Source of the DNA: an uncultured Acidovorax sp.
GTDB lineage: Bacteria; Pseudomonadota; Gammaproteobacteria; Burkholderiales; Burkholderiaceae_C
Direction of reading: 5' to 3'
Assembly: GCA_913774625.1 (NCBI GenBank)
Contig: CAJYHL010000004.1
Location: 1-50,447, forward strand
DNA: 50,447 nucleotides
The notes under the pieces were generated by a model, which was not told the DNA's origin, searched no databases, and saw only the letters and a program-made list of their open reading frames with translations. The position numbers were made by a program, and so were the translations under genes. Positions 1 to 7,509 of this stretch are shown piece after piece (the stretch's first letter is position 1; every line of letters starts with the position of its first letter).

Positions 1-22
1 GCGTCGATGCCGTGTCCTGGGG

Positions 23-148
23 TCAGAGATGGAAGTCGTATTCCACCGTGATCGGCGCGTGGTCCGAGAACTTCACGTCCTTGTAGATGTGCTCGCTGCG
101 CGCCAGCTGGGCGATGGCCGGCGTCGCCAGGTGGTAGTCAATCCGACA
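23..148 (-). pseudogene. Stranded 3' end of exodeoxyribonuclease III (xth remnant)
   Basis: The reading frame ending at 23 encodes about 40 residues that match the C-terminus of exonuclease III, including the R-x-DYxLATP motif and the SDHAP motif that holds the catalytic histidine. Nothing upstream in the frame resembles xth, so this is a broken fragment. It shares 23 of 40 residues with the end of the intact xth gene at 8820-9635 but uses the GC-rich codons of the host chromosome. I infer it is the original chromosomal 3' end, cut off when the island to its right entered xth. It could be translated only as a read-through artefact and has no likely function. Confidence 0.85.
119..129. repeat. 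Left direct repeat, candidate attL core
   Basis: CGGCGTCGCCA occurs inside the xth remnant and again at 8916-8926, at the equivalent codons (LATP region) of intact xth. Some identity is expected from homology alone, so the exact crossover could lie anywhere in 119-148. Confidence 0.5.
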
Positions 149-184
149 AAAAACCTGCAAATCGGATGCCTGCATGGCTTTTTT
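148..184 (-). terminator. Probable bidirectional terminator after the sigma/anti-sigma operon
   Basis: An A6-CC-TGCA arm (148-159) faces a TGCA-TGGC-T6 arm (171-184), giving a stem with a small bulge. Read on the minus strand it ends in six T residues, about 30 nt after the anti-sigma stop codon. The A and T runs make it usable in both directions. It sits just inside the island's left border. Confidence 0.5.
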
Positions 185-216
185 CTCCGCACGGATGGCA
201 CTGGTGACGAACCGGT

Positions 217-1086
217 TCACCTGCCCTGATGCGGCTTCAGTTGCGCATACACCTCTTGGGAGACCTGCATCAGCTCGGCCCGGTCGGCCCCGGCCGAAAT
301 GGCATAGCCGAACTGGTTCTCGACCCAATAGAACACGTTGACGGGCCCGTCCGTGCCGAAGCGGAACGCCGTGTTCGCGTCGCCGGGCACTTCGCGCGTC
401 ACATACAGCGTCAGGCGCTGCCCGCCTGCCGTGCCGTACATGAACTGGGCCACCGGCCCCTTGTCGCCGGGCAGCAGGCGGCCACCGATCAGCTCGTAAC
501 CCAGCTTGGTGAGCGTCGGCGGGCGCACGTCGGAGCCCATGCGCTTGGTCAGCCAGGTGACCAGGGCCTGCTCCTGGTCGGCCCCCACCTCCACCGGCCG
601 GCGCACGTCAGGGCTGTACACCACGTGGGCGATGGCCGCGCGGTGGGCAAAGCCTGAGAGCGCGCTGTCACCCGCCGCCGAAGTTGTGTTGGACGGCCCC
701 GCCATGGCGAGGCGCGTGGCCTCGGCGTCCAGATGCCCGCGCAATGACCATGCGGAGCCGCCGCTGACGACGGCCACCAGCACACCGGCGGCGAGCGCGC
801 GCCACGGGAAGGCTTGGGCCGGCGACTTCAGCGGCAGACTCAACGGCAGCGGCTCGTCGATCACGGGGTCCAGCAAGCGGTGCAGCAGCCTGTTTTGCTG
901 TTGCCAGTCGCGCACGCGCTCCTGCTCCTGCGGGCGCGTCGCTAGGTACTGCTCGACCAGGGCCGTTCGCTCCGCAGAGAGTTGGTGATCGGCATAGGCG
1001 TGCAGGTCGGCCTCGGTGATGGGAGCCGGTCCACCGGGGCCGACGTCCGAACCAACGCTTCGGGGTTTGTGGTCGTCCATGGTCAT
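217..1086 (-). CDS. Transmembrane anti-sigma factor (RsiW/COG5662-like)
   Basis: A 289-residue predicted membrane anti-sigma factor. Residues about 22-75 form an acidic, helical N-terminal domain (ITEADLHAYADHQLSAER) of the anti-sigma type. A single membrane segment lies near residues 96-114, and about 170 residues then face the periplasm. No CxxC zinc motif is visible, unlike zinc-binding anti-sigma domains. Its ATG overlaps the sigma factor stop codon by 4 nt (ATGA), so the two are translationally coupled and should bind each other. The large periplasmic part is probably the sensor or the point of regulated proteolysis. The inducing signal cannot be read from the sequence. The family call is firm; the partner assignment rests on gene order. 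Confidence 0.8.
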   Translation of the reverse strand: MTMDDHKPRSVGSDVGPGGPAPITEADLHAYADHQLSAERTALVEQYLATRPQEQERVRDWQQQNRLLHRLLDPVIDEPLPLSLPLKSPAQAFPWRALAAGVLVAVVSGGSAWSLRGHLDAEATRLAMAGPSNTTSAAGDSALSGFAHRAAIAHVVYSPDVRRPVEVGADQEQALVTWLTKRMGSDVRPPTLTKLGYELIGGRLLPGDKGPVAQFMYGTAGGQRLTLYVTREVPGDANTAFRFGTDGPVNVFYWVENQFGYAISAGADRAELMQVSQEVYAQLKPHQGR

Positions 1087-1598
1087 TTCACGCGTTGAAT
1101 CTTGCTTGCTGGGGCGGCGTGGCCTTGGAGCTCTTCGCGCAGGCGTGCGCGGGCGCGCGACAGGCGCGACATCACAGTGCCTACCGGCACGCCCAATACG
1201 GTGGCTACCTCCTGGTAGCTCAGTTCTTCCACGCCCACCAGCAGCAGCACCTCGCGGTGTTCTGGTGGCAGCCGCTGCAGGACCCGGTCGAGGTCGCGCA
1301 GCTCCAGCGCATCGGTCTGCAGCGGACGCTGCGGTGCGTCGGGAAGCTTGTCGCCTGCGCTGTCCTCGGGGCGGCTGCTCTGCGCACGCAAGCGGTCGAT
1401 GAAGTGGTTGTGCAGGATGCCGAACATCCAGGCCCGAATCTCACCGCGCTTTTGCCACATCGAGAATCGGCTCCATGCGCGCTCCAGGGTGTCCTGCACC
1501 AAGTCGTCCGCGCGGTCTCGGTCAGACACCAGCCCGCGCGCATAGCGCCGCAGGCTGGGAATGCAGGCAACGATCTCGGCTTCGTCTTGCGCGCGCAT
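1083..1598 (-). CDS. ECF (sigma-70 family) RNA polymerase sigma factor
   Basis: A 171-residue extracytoplasmic-function sigma factor of normal length with only regions 2 and 4. Region 2 appears as RRYARGLVSDRDRADDLVQD followed by RAWMFGILHN. Region 4 appears as LPPEHREVLLLVGVEELSY with the helix-turn-helix YQEVATVLGVPVGTVMSRL. It is the second gene of a minus-strand operon, after the small secreted protein at 1628-2002 and before its anti-sigma factor. A GGAATA-N16-CGTC promoter sits ahead of that operon, which suggests autoregulation, and a second copy of the same promoter precedes the beta-propeller/oxidase operon at 4335. I infer that it controls both. The start is the only ATG that preserves region 2; it lacks a strong ribosome binding site, which fits coupling to the upstream gene. 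Confidence 0.9.
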   Translation of the reverse strand: MRAQDEAEIVACIPSLRRYARGLVSDRDRADDLVQDTLERAWSRFSMWQKRGEIRAWMFGILHNHFIDRLRAQSSRPEDSAGDKLPDAPQRPLQTDALELRDLDRVLQRLPPEHREVLLLVGVEELSYQEVATVLGVPVGTVMSRLSRARARLREELQGHAAPASKIQRVK

Positions 1599-1627
1599 CG
1601 TGGAGTCAGGCGGTCATGCGTGGCGGC

Positions 1628-2002
1628 TTACTTGACGATGTGCCACACGTCCTTGAAATTGTCGCCGGTCACGTCGCCGGGCTTCTTGTCGCTGGCATAG
1701 GTGTAGACCGGCTTGCCCTTGTAGGCCCACTGCTTGCTGCCATCGTCGCGCGTGACGATGCTCAGGTCGCCTTCGGGCTTGGCATCGGCGGCAGCGGCTG
1801 CCGGCGGCCAGAGCGTGGCGCAGGGACCGTTGCAAGTGCTCTTGCCGCTGCCTGCGACGTCTTTATCGAAGGTGTACAGCGTCATGCCGCTGGTATTGAT
1901 CAGCATGCCGCCTGCCATCTTGGCAGCGGGTTCTGCATGAGCCAGCGTGGCGAAGACGGCGGCCAGAGACAGGGCCAGGGTAGGGAGCAGGCGGGTGTTC
2001 AT
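1628..2002 (-). CDS. Small secreted protein of the COG4315 / lipoprotein_15 repeat family
   Basis: A 124-residue exported protein. The ATG at 2002 has AAGGATC upstream and starts a cleavable signal peptide ending near THAEP. The mature part has two copies of the family repeat: one with TLYTFDKDVAGSGKSTC-NGPC-ATLWPP and one with WAYKGKPVYTYASDKKPGDV. The two cysteines in the STCNGPC segment are typical of the family. The biochemical role of these proteins is not established; they often sit beside ECF sigma genes. Here it is the first gene of the sigma/anti-sigma operon, directly behind the ECF-type promoter. It is therefore likely a target of the sigma factor and may report periplasmic redox or ligand state. 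That role is inference. Confidence 0.75.
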   Translation of the reverse strand: MNTRLLPTLALSLAAVFATLAHAEPAAKMAGGMLINTSGMTLYTFDKDVAGSGKSTCNGPCATLWPPAAAAADAKPEGDLSIVTRDDGSKQWAYKGKPVYTYASDKKPGDVTGDNFKDVWHIVK

Positions 2003-2037
2003 AAGATCCTTCAAAAAAGTGGGTTGGCATGGGCATG

Positions 2038-2063
2038 GACGCATGGCCTTGCACCTTTATTCC
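2038..2063 (-). promoter_or_regulatory. ECF-type promoter of the sigma operon
   Basis: On the minus strand GGAATA (2063-2058) is followed by 16 nt and CGTC (2041-2038). The -35 GGAAT and -10 CGTC elements and their spacing are those of many ECF sigma promoters. The ATG of the COG4315 gene lies about 36 nt downstream. The same arrangement, including the extended CGTCCAT, recurs at 4270-4295. Confidence 0.65.
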
Positions 2064-2080
2064 ACTGGCCTGCAAAAGAT

Positions 2081-2992
2081 TCACGTGACCGCCTCGCAAT
2101 GGTCCACGAACCGCTGCAGCCCCGCCGAGAACTGCTTCTGCCGATGGTGCACCAGGTAGAAGCGCCGGTTCAACCTCGGCAGGCTGGTGTTGACGACCAC
2201 CAGCCGTCTCAGCGTCAACAGGTCCTGCACGGCGCACAGAGACAGACAGGCCAGGCCCAGGCCCTCGGCGGCGGCCTGTTTGATGGCCTCGGTGCTGCCC
2301 AGCTGCATGGGTTGATCCCACTGGTGCAGGTGCGGCAGCAGCGCATGCTCCACAGCTTCCCGCGTGCCCGAGCCCGGCTCGCGCACCAGCCAGCGCTGCA
2401 GGCGCAATGCCTTCAATCCGATGCGGGTGGCCGGATCGCCGGACACCAAAGGGTGCGACGGCGCGCAGACCAGCACCAACTCGTCCTCCAGCCAGGGCCG
2501 CACCTGCAGCGCGGGTTCATGGCAAGGGCCTTCGATCAAACCCAGGTCCACGTCCAGGCGCGCCACCGCAGCAGCAATGTCGCTGGTATTGCCGATGGTC
2601 GCGTCGATGGTGGTGTTGGGCACTTCGCGCAGATGGCTGGCCACCAACGCCGGCAGCAGGTAGTTGCCGATGGTGGTGCTCGCGCCGACGCGCAAGCGGG
2701 TGAGCATGCCCGTGGCCGAAGGTTTTGTGCCACCGAGTCCGAACTGGCTTTCGATGCCTGCCGCGCCGTCCAGCAGGGCTCGAGCCTGGGGCAGCAGGCC
2801 GCGTCCCGTGTCGTTGAGCACCAGGCGTTTGCCGATGCGGTCAAACAGCTGAGCACCCAACAGTGCCTCCAGTTCGTTGAGCGCGGCACTGGATGCCGAC
2901 TGCGACAAGGCGACCTGCAGCCCGGCGGCGGTGGTGCTGCCGGTGTCGGCGACCGCGGCAAAGATCTGCAACTGGCGAAGCGTGAGGCGCAC
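2081..2992 (-). CDS. LysR-family regulator, YeiE-like
   Basis: A 303-residue LysR-type regulator. The N-terminal helix-turn-helix covers LRQLQIFAAVADTGSTTAAG through LFDRIGKRLVLNDTGR. The rest is the two-lobed effector domain (VGASTTIGNYLLPALV onward). I chose the GTG at 2992 because AAGGA stands 4 nt before it; an upstream TTG at 3031 is possible but has no ribosome binding site. The gene is divergent from the YeiH-type exporter at 3121, the same pairing as yeiE-yeiH in enterobacteria, where YeiE has been linked to sulfite sensing. It probably activates the exporter in response to a sulfur anion. The effector here is inferred from context, not shown. Confidence 0.85.
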   Translation of the reverse strand: MRLTLRQLQIFAAVADTGSTTAAGLQVALSQSASSAALNELEALLGAQLFDRIGKRLVLNDTGRGLLPQARALLDGAAGIESQFGLGGTKPSATGMLTRLRVGASTTIGNYLLPALVASHLREVPNTTIDATIGNTSDIAAAVARLDVDLGLIEGPCHEPALQVRPWLEDELVLVCAPSHPLVSGDPATRIGLKALRLQRWLVREPGSGTREAVEHALLPHLHQWDQPMQLGSTEAIKQAAAEGLGLACLSLCAVQDLLTLRRLVVVNTSLPRLNRRFYLVHHRQKQFSAGLQRFVDHCEAVT

Positions 2993-3120
2993 GGAATCCT
3001 TGGTTAGCGTTTTTTCAGGTAGATCATACAAAAACTACCCGTTTGTTTGATTGATAGATTGGGGTCACAGTCTGGTCCATGCCCATGTTTTCCAAGAATT
3101 CAGCCCGTAAGGAGAGCCCC
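2993..3120. promoter_or_regulatory. Divergent LysR/yeiH control region
   Basis: This 128-nt AT-richer gap between divergent genes holds an imperfect dyad, CAAAAAC-taccc-GTTTGTTTG (3029-3049), which is a plausible LysR binding site. No GGAAT-N16-CGTC promoter is present, so the exporter appears to be outside the ECF regulon. AAGGAG at 3109-3114 is the ribosome binding site of the exporter. Confidence 0.5.
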
Positions 3121-4242
3121 ATGTCCGCCCATTCGACCGTTCTGGCAACCCACGGCCACAACCCTTCGACTGGCATGCAGCGAGGCGTCCAGCTCCTGCC
3201 GGGACTGGCCCTGGCCGGCGCTTTGGCTCTCGCCGCCATTGCGTTGGGCAAGCTGGACTGGCTGCAGCACAACGGCATCAGCGCGCTCACGATCGCCATC
3301 GTGCTGGGCATATTGGTGGGCAACACCGCGTACGGGCGCATCGCGCCCGCCAGCGCATCCGGCGTGACGTTCTCCAAGCAGACCTTGCTGCGCCTGGGCA
3401 TCATCCTGTACGGCCTGCGGCTGACCTTCCAGGACATCGGCCATGTCGGCCTGGCCGGCGTGCTGATCGATGCGCTGGTACTGAGCAGCACCTTCGCGAT
3501 GTCCTGGTTTCTGGGAACCCGCGTGTTCGGTCTGGACCGCAAGACTGCCATGTTGATTGGCGCAGGCAGTTCCATCTGCGGCGCCGCCGCGGTGATGGCC
3601 GCCGAGCCCGTGGTGCGTGGACACGCCGAACAGGTGACGGTGGCCGTCTCGACCGTGGTCGTCTTTGGCACGCTGGCCATCTTCCTGTACCCGGTGCTGT
3701 ACCACCTGAACGAGCAGTACCACCTGGTGGCCATGTCGCCGGCCGCCTACGGCATCTTTGCAGGCTCGACGATCCATGAGGTGGCACAGGTCGTCGCCGC
3801 AGGCAACGCCATCAGCATCGACGCGGGCAACACGGCGGTGATTGCCAAGATGGTGCGCGTGATGATGCTGGCGCCGTTCCTGATCGTCCTGTCGGCTTAC
3901 CTCTCGCGCTCCGAAGAAGACGGTGCGGCCCACGTCACGCCCAATGCGGACGACGCGCGCCACAAGCCGGGTCGCATCGTGATTCCCTGGTTTGCGCTCG
4001 GCTTCGTGGCGGTGGCCGGCCTCAATTCCCTCGCGCTGCTGCCCAAGCCGGTGGTCAGCACGGTGATCGACATCGACACCGTCCTGCTGGCGATGGCCAT
4101 GGCTGCGCTGGGCTTGACGACACACGTCTCGGCCATCCGCAACGCCGGCATCAAGCCGTTGGCCCTCGCTGCACTGCTGTTCGCCTGGCTGATCGGTGGA
4201 GGCCTGGCCATCAACGCAGGTGTCGCCTCGCTCTTTTCCTGA
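3121..4242 (+). CDS. YeiH-family putative sulfate/sulfite export permease
   Basis: A 373-residue multi-spanning inner membrane protein of the YeiH family (PF03601), annotated generally as a putative sulfate exporter. About ten hydrophobic segments are visible. The family signature [20 protein letters not shown] lies near the middle and is followed by [20 protein letters not shown]. The ATG at 3121 is preceded by AAGGAG with 6-nt spacing; the ATG at 3079 has no such site. It diverges from a YeiE-like LysR gene and sits upstream of a sulfite-oxidase-like operon. A role in exporting sulfite or the sulfate made from it is therefore likely. Transport direction and substrate are inferred from family and context. 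Confidence 0.8.
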   Translation: MSAHSTVLATHGHNPSTGMQRGVQLLPGLALAGALALAAIALGKLDWLQHNGISALTIAIVLGILVGNTAYGRIAPASASGVTFSKQTLLRLGIILYGLRLTFQDIGHVGLAGVLIDALVLSSTFAMSWFLGTRVFGLDRKTAMLIGAGSSICGAAAVMAAEPVVRGHAEQVTVAVSTVVVFGTLAIFLYPVLYHLNEQYHLVAMSPAAYGIFAGSTIHEVAQVVAAGNAISIDAGNTAVIAKMVRVMMLAPFLIVLSAYLSRSEEDGAAHVTPNADDARHKPGRIVIPWFALGFVAVAGLNSLALLPKPVVSTVIDIDTVLLAMAMAALGLTTHVSAIRNAGIKPLALAALLFAWLIGGGLAINAGVASLFS

Positions 4243-4269
4243 CCTTGGCCTACTTTTTCAGTTGCCCAT

Positions 4270-4295
4270 GGAATGTTTGATGGATGCCATTCGTC
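4270..4295 (+). promoter_or_regulatory. Second ECF-type promoter, ahead of the propeller/oxidase operon
   Basis: GGAATG (4270-4275), 16 nt, then CGTC (4292-4295), extended as CGTCCAT. It differs from the sigma-operon promoter at 2038-2063 by one base in the -35 hexamer and has identical spacing. It lies about 40 nt upstream of the beta-propeller start, so transcription would begin near 4303. Confidence 0.65.
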
Positions 4296-4334
4296 CATAC
4301 AGGTAGAGACCCTATGAACCCGACAAGGACCCCC

Positions 4335-5366
4335 ATGAAAACCCTGGCTCTCGCCACCTCCCTCGCTTTGGCCCTGTTGTCCACCGCATGCTCGACCATG
4401 AGCACGCCGACGGAGTCGGCGAAAGTGACTCCGGCCGCTGCCGCCCGCTGGACTTTCGACGGCAACATCAAGAACAACTCGCTGGCCATCAGTCCGGACG
4501 AACGGATGGCCGTCGTCTCCTACAGCGAGCGGCCCGATGTGGTGGTCTACGACCTGACGACCGGACGGGTGCGTGCGGTGCTGAACGGCTTCGTCACACC
4601 CCGCAACATCGTCTTTTCGCCCTCGGGCCAGCGCTTCTACGTGTCCGACAGCAGCCTGGGCACCGTGGCCGTCGTCGACACCGCCACGCTCAAGACCGTG
4701 GGCAGTATGCCGGCCGGCGCCGGTGCATTCGGCACCACGCTGAGTCAGGACGGCGGCACGCTTTACATCAACAACCAGGCAGCCAGCACCGTGACGGCCT
4801 ACGACCTGGCGGCGCAGCGGCCGCGCGCGGTGGTGACCGGCTTCGCGCAGCCGCGCCAAGGCGTGCGCCTGAGCCCCGATGGCAAGGCGCTCTACGTCAC
4901 CAACTTCCTGGGCGACAAGATCAGCATCGTCGATACGGCAACCCACAAGATCACCGGCGAGATCAAGGGGTTCGACAAGCTGCGCGCCATCTCGGTCACG
5001 GCCGACGGCAAGACCATCTTCGCTGCAAACAGTGGCAGCAACTCGGTGGCGGTGGTGGACGTCGCACAGCGTGCGATCACGGCCACGGTGCCGGTCGGCA
5101 AGGATCCGTACGGCGCGGCGCTCACCCCGGATGGACAGTTCGTCTACGTCGGCAACCTGGCCGACAACACGGTGTCGGTGATCTCCGTGGCCAGCCGCCA
5201 GGTCGTGGCGACCATCCCTGGCTTCAAGGAGCCGCGCCAGGCGATCGTGTTCACGCGCGATGGCCAATGGGCGTACGTGCTGAACGAAGACCTGAGCGTG
5301 GCCAAGGTTGACCGTTCCAGCCAACGTGTGGCTAGCACGCTGGCAGCGCCGGCGCTGCCAATCTGA
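4335..5366 (+). CDS. YVTN-type seven-bladed beta-propeller lipoprotein
   Basis: A 343-residue lipoprotein. The ATG at 4335 has AAGGA 5 nt upstream and opens a type II signal peptide with lipobox LSTAC; in-frame ATGs at 4314 and 4284 would add residues before the signal. The mature protein has seven repeats, each with a turn such as SPDG, SQDG, TADG or TRDG followed by hydrophobic strands and a D-x-A/T segment. This is the YVTN propeller pattern. Such propellers serve as binding scaffolds and no catalytic residues are evident. It is the first gene behind the second ECF promoter and heads the operon with acfC-like, oxidase and cytochrome genes. It may anchor or assemble the periplasmic complex; that is inference. 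Confidence 0.8.
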   Translation: MKTLALATSLALALLSTACSTMSTPTESAKVTPAAAARWTFDGNIKNNSLAISPDERMAVVSYSERPDVVVYDLTTGRVRAVLNGFVTPRNIVFSPSGQRFYVSDSSLGTVAVVDTATLKTVGSMPAGAGAFGTTLSQDGGTLYINNQAASTVTAYDLAAQRPRAVVTGFAQPRQGVRLSPDGKALYVTNFLGDKISIVDTATHKITGEIKGFDKLRAISVTADGKTIFAANSGSNSVAVVDVAQRAITATVPVGKDPYGAALTPDGQFVYVGNLADNTVSVISVASRQVVATIPGFKEPRQAIVFTRDGQWAYVLNEDLSVAKVDRSSQRVASTLAAPALPI

Positions 5367-5391
5367 ATTTTGAGATCCCAGGCGACCCAGC

Positions 5392-6177
5392 ATGCACATC
5401 GTTCAACGTTTCCGTTCCGCCCTCGTCTTCGGCCTGACCTCGGCAGTGCTCGCCTTCGCCTCCCTCGGCGCGCATGCGCAGGAGGTGCTTCATGTCTACG
5501 GTCCCGGCGGTCCGGCTCCAGCCATGAAGGAGGCGGCGCAAGCCTTTGGTGCTGCGAACAAGATCACGGTGGAGGTCACGGCTGGCCCGACCCCACAGTG
5601 GGTCGACAAAGCGAAGACCGATGCCGATGTGGTGTTTAGCGGCGCCGAGAACATGATGAGCGACTTCGCCAAGGCTTTGCCAGGCGCGTTCGACTTGAAG
5701 AACGCAGAGCCGCTGTACCTGCGGCCGGTGGCCATCCTGGTGCGGCCCGGCAACCCGAAGCGGATCAGCGGATTCCGCGATGTGCTCAAGCCCGGCATCA
5801 AGGTGATGGCAGTGGCAGGCGCTGGGCAAACCGGCCTGTGGGAAGACGTGGCCGGACGTACCGGTGACATCGCCATGGTGCGCGCCTTCCGCAAGAACCT
5901 GGTCTTGCCGGAAGCGCCCAACAGCGCCGAGGCCCGCAAGCGCTGGACCGAACAGCCCGAAATCGACGTCTGGCTCATCTGGAACATCTGGCAGGTGGCG
6001 AATCCGGAACTGGCCCAACTCGTCGAGATGGACGAGCCCTTCCGCATCTACCGCGACACCGGCGTCGTACTGACACACAAGGGCGCCGAACGGGCGCAGG
6101 CCAAGGCTTTCGTGGCATTCCTGCAGTCGCCGCAAGGCCAGTCCATTTTTGCGAAGTGGGGCTGGAAGCAGCCCTGA
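5392..6177 (+). CDS. AcfC-like periplasmic substrate-binding protein
   Basis: A 261-residue secreted solute-binding protein. The signal peptide ends near GAHAQ. The mature N-terminus reads VLHVYGPGGPAPAMKEAA, the anion-binding start typical of the AcfC (accessory colonization factor C) branch of the molybdate/sulfate-binding superfamily. The rest is a standard two-lobed fold with ADVVFSGAENMM in the first lobe and IDVWLIWNIWQ near the hinge. No permease or ATPase gene accompanies it, so it may act as a scavenger, a chaperone for an oxyanion or a sensor rather than part of an ABC importer. It lies 25 nt after the propeller gene and 70 nt before the oxidase gene. The ligand is unknown; sulfate, sulfite or molybdate are candidates. 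Confidence 0.75.
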   Translation: MHIVQRFRSALVFGLTSAVLAFASLGAHAQEVLHVYGPGGPAPAMKEAAQAFGAANKITVEVTAGPTPQWVDKAKTDADVVFSGAENMMSDFAKALPGAFDLKNAEPLYLRPVAILVRPGNPKRISGFRDVLKPGIKVMAVAGAGQTGLWEDVAGRTGDIAMVRAFRKNLVLPEAPNSAEARKRWTEQPEIDVWLIWNIWQVANPELAQLVEMDEPFRIYRDTGVVLTHKGAERAQAKAFVAFLQSPQGQSIFAKWGWKQP

Positions 6178-6247
6178 TGCACAGTGGCAGCAGCTGCGCT
6201 GGAGTTTGACCGAGAACCAAACCAGGCAACAACCAGGAGACAACACG

Positions 6248-7495
6248 ATGCTTGATACCCACGAATCCGTCGTAGCTGACTTGGAGCGGCGAAGCCTCTT
6301 GCGAAGCGGGGCCCTGCTGGCCATGGCCGCGTCGCCACTCGCAGCGCTGGCAGCAGCGGGCACTGGAGAAGGCGTGAGCTTTGCCGATGGCCCGCGCCCC
6401 CTGGTCAAGTATCCCGGCAAGCGCCCGCTGATCCGCGTGCATACGCGCCCGCCGCACCTGGAGACGCCGTTCGCCGTGTTCAATGAAGGGCCCATCACCG
6501 CGAACGACGCATTCTTTGTGCGCTACCACCTGGCCAACATCCCGTTGGCGGTGGATCTGGCCACCTACCGCTTGAGCGTCAAGGGGAAGGTGGCCACGCC
6601 CCTGAGCCTGTCGTTGGCCGAACTCAAGGCGCTCGGCGAACCGATCGATGTGGTGGCTGTGAACCAGTGCTCGGGCAACAGCCGGGGCTACGCGTTGCCG
6701 CGCGTGTTCGGCGCGCAATTGGCCAATGGCGCGATGGGGAATGCGCGCTGGACTGGCGTGCCGCTGCGCCGGGTGCTCGAAAAGGCCGGCGTCGGCGCGG
6801 GCGCAGCGCAAGTCACCTTCAATGGCCTGGACACCCCCGTCCTGCCCGCCACGCCGGATTTCCGCAAAGCCTTGGACATGGAGCACGCTATGAGTGGCGA
6901 GCCCATGCTGGCCTGGGCCATGAACGGCGAGCCGCTTCCGATGCTCAACGGCTACCCGGTCAAGCTGATTGTGCCAGGCTACTTCGGCACGTACTGGGTC
7001 AAGCACCTGTCGGAGATCGAAGTGCTGGACCATCCGTTCGAGGGCCACGATGCGGCCTTCATGACCACGGCCTACCGGGTACCCGACAACGACTGCCAGT
7101 GCGTGGCCCCGGGGACGGCGGCGGCGAAGACGCGGCCCATCTCGACACTCCCCGTGCGCAGCTTCATCACCAGCGTCATGAACGGCGGCGTGCTGCCGGC
7201 AGGCCGCACCGTCGAGCTCAAGGGCATCGCCTTCGATGCAGGCGCCGGCATCAAGACGGTTGAAGTGTCAGTCGATGGTGGCCGGCAATGGCGCGAGGCC
7301 ACGCTGGGCAAGGACCTGGGCCGCTTTTCCTTCCGCGAATGGCGCGTGCCAGTCAGCTTTGCGCAAAAAGGAAAGGCCGTCCTGATGGTGCGCGCCGTCA
7401 ACCAGAAAGGCGAAGGACAGCCGGCGACCCCAGACTGGAACCCGGCCGGCTACCGCCGCCATGCCATCGAATCCACCGCCATCACCATCGCCTGA
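6248..7495 (+). CDS. Periplasmic molybdenum sulfite oxidase-type protein (SorA/SoxC-like)
   Basis: A 415-residue member of the sulfite oxidase family. The ATG at 6248 follows AGGAGA by 7 nt. A Tat-like signal (LERRSLLRSG plus a hydrophobic stretch) opens the protein. The molybdopterin domain spans about residues 60-285, with the single molybdenum-ligating cysteine at Cys141 in NQCSGNSRG and the VRYHL motif near residue 92. A C-terminal dimerisation domain follows (about 295-415; VEVSVDGGRQW). SorA and SoxC enzymes take electrons from sulfite or protein-bound sulfane and pass them to cytochrome c. The next gene, 14 nt away, encodes a SorB-like cytochrome, so sulfite:cytochrome c oxidoreductase is the best reading. 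Substrates other than sulfite are not excluded. Confidence 0.85.
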   Translation: MLDTHESVVADLERRSLLRSGALLAMAASPLAALAAAGTGEGVSFADGPRPLVKYPGKRPLIRVHTRPPHLETPFAVFNEGPITANDAFFVRYHLANIPLAVDLATYRLSVKGKVATPLSLSLAELKALGEPIDVVAVNQCSGNSRGYALPRVFGAQLANGAMGNARWTGVPLRRVLEKAGVGAGAAQVTFNGLDTPVLPATPDFRKALDMEHAMSGEPMLAWAMNGEPLPMLNGYPVKLIVPGYFGTYWVKHLSEIEVLDHPFEGHDAAFMTTAYRVPDNDCQCVAPGTAAAKTRPISTLPVRSFITSVMNGGVLPAGRTVELKGIAFDAGAGIKTVEVSVDGGRQWREATLGKDLGRFSFREWRVPVSFAQKGKAVLMVRAVNQKGEGQPATPDWNPAGYRRHAIESTAITIA

Positions 7496-7509
7496 GGAGC
7501 GAGCAAACC

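Noticed and set aside
23-328. 101-codon frame at the left edge as an intact small gene
   Set aside because: Only the last ~40 codons look like protein (xth C-terminus). The rest overlaps the anti-sigma gene and terminator and is junction read-through.
2993-3031. TTG start at 3031 for the LysR gene
   Set aside because: No ribosome binding site, and the extra 13 residues are not part of the helix-turn-helix domain; GTG at 2992 has AAGGA.
3079-3120. Earlier ATG for the YeiH-type exporter
   Set aside because: It has no ribosome binding site; the ATG at 3121 follows AAGGAG at proper spacing.
5392-6177. ModA-type molybdate ABC importer component
   Set aside because: No ModB or ModC gene is present and the VYGPGGPAPAMKEAA start fits AcfC better. 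Molybdate binding remains possible but unsupported.
6248-7495. MsrP (YedY) methionine sulfoxide reductase
   Set aside because: The protein has the C-terminal dimerisation domain of SorA/SoxC and a cytochrome c partner gene. MsrP lacks that domain and pairs with the membrane heme protein MsrQ.
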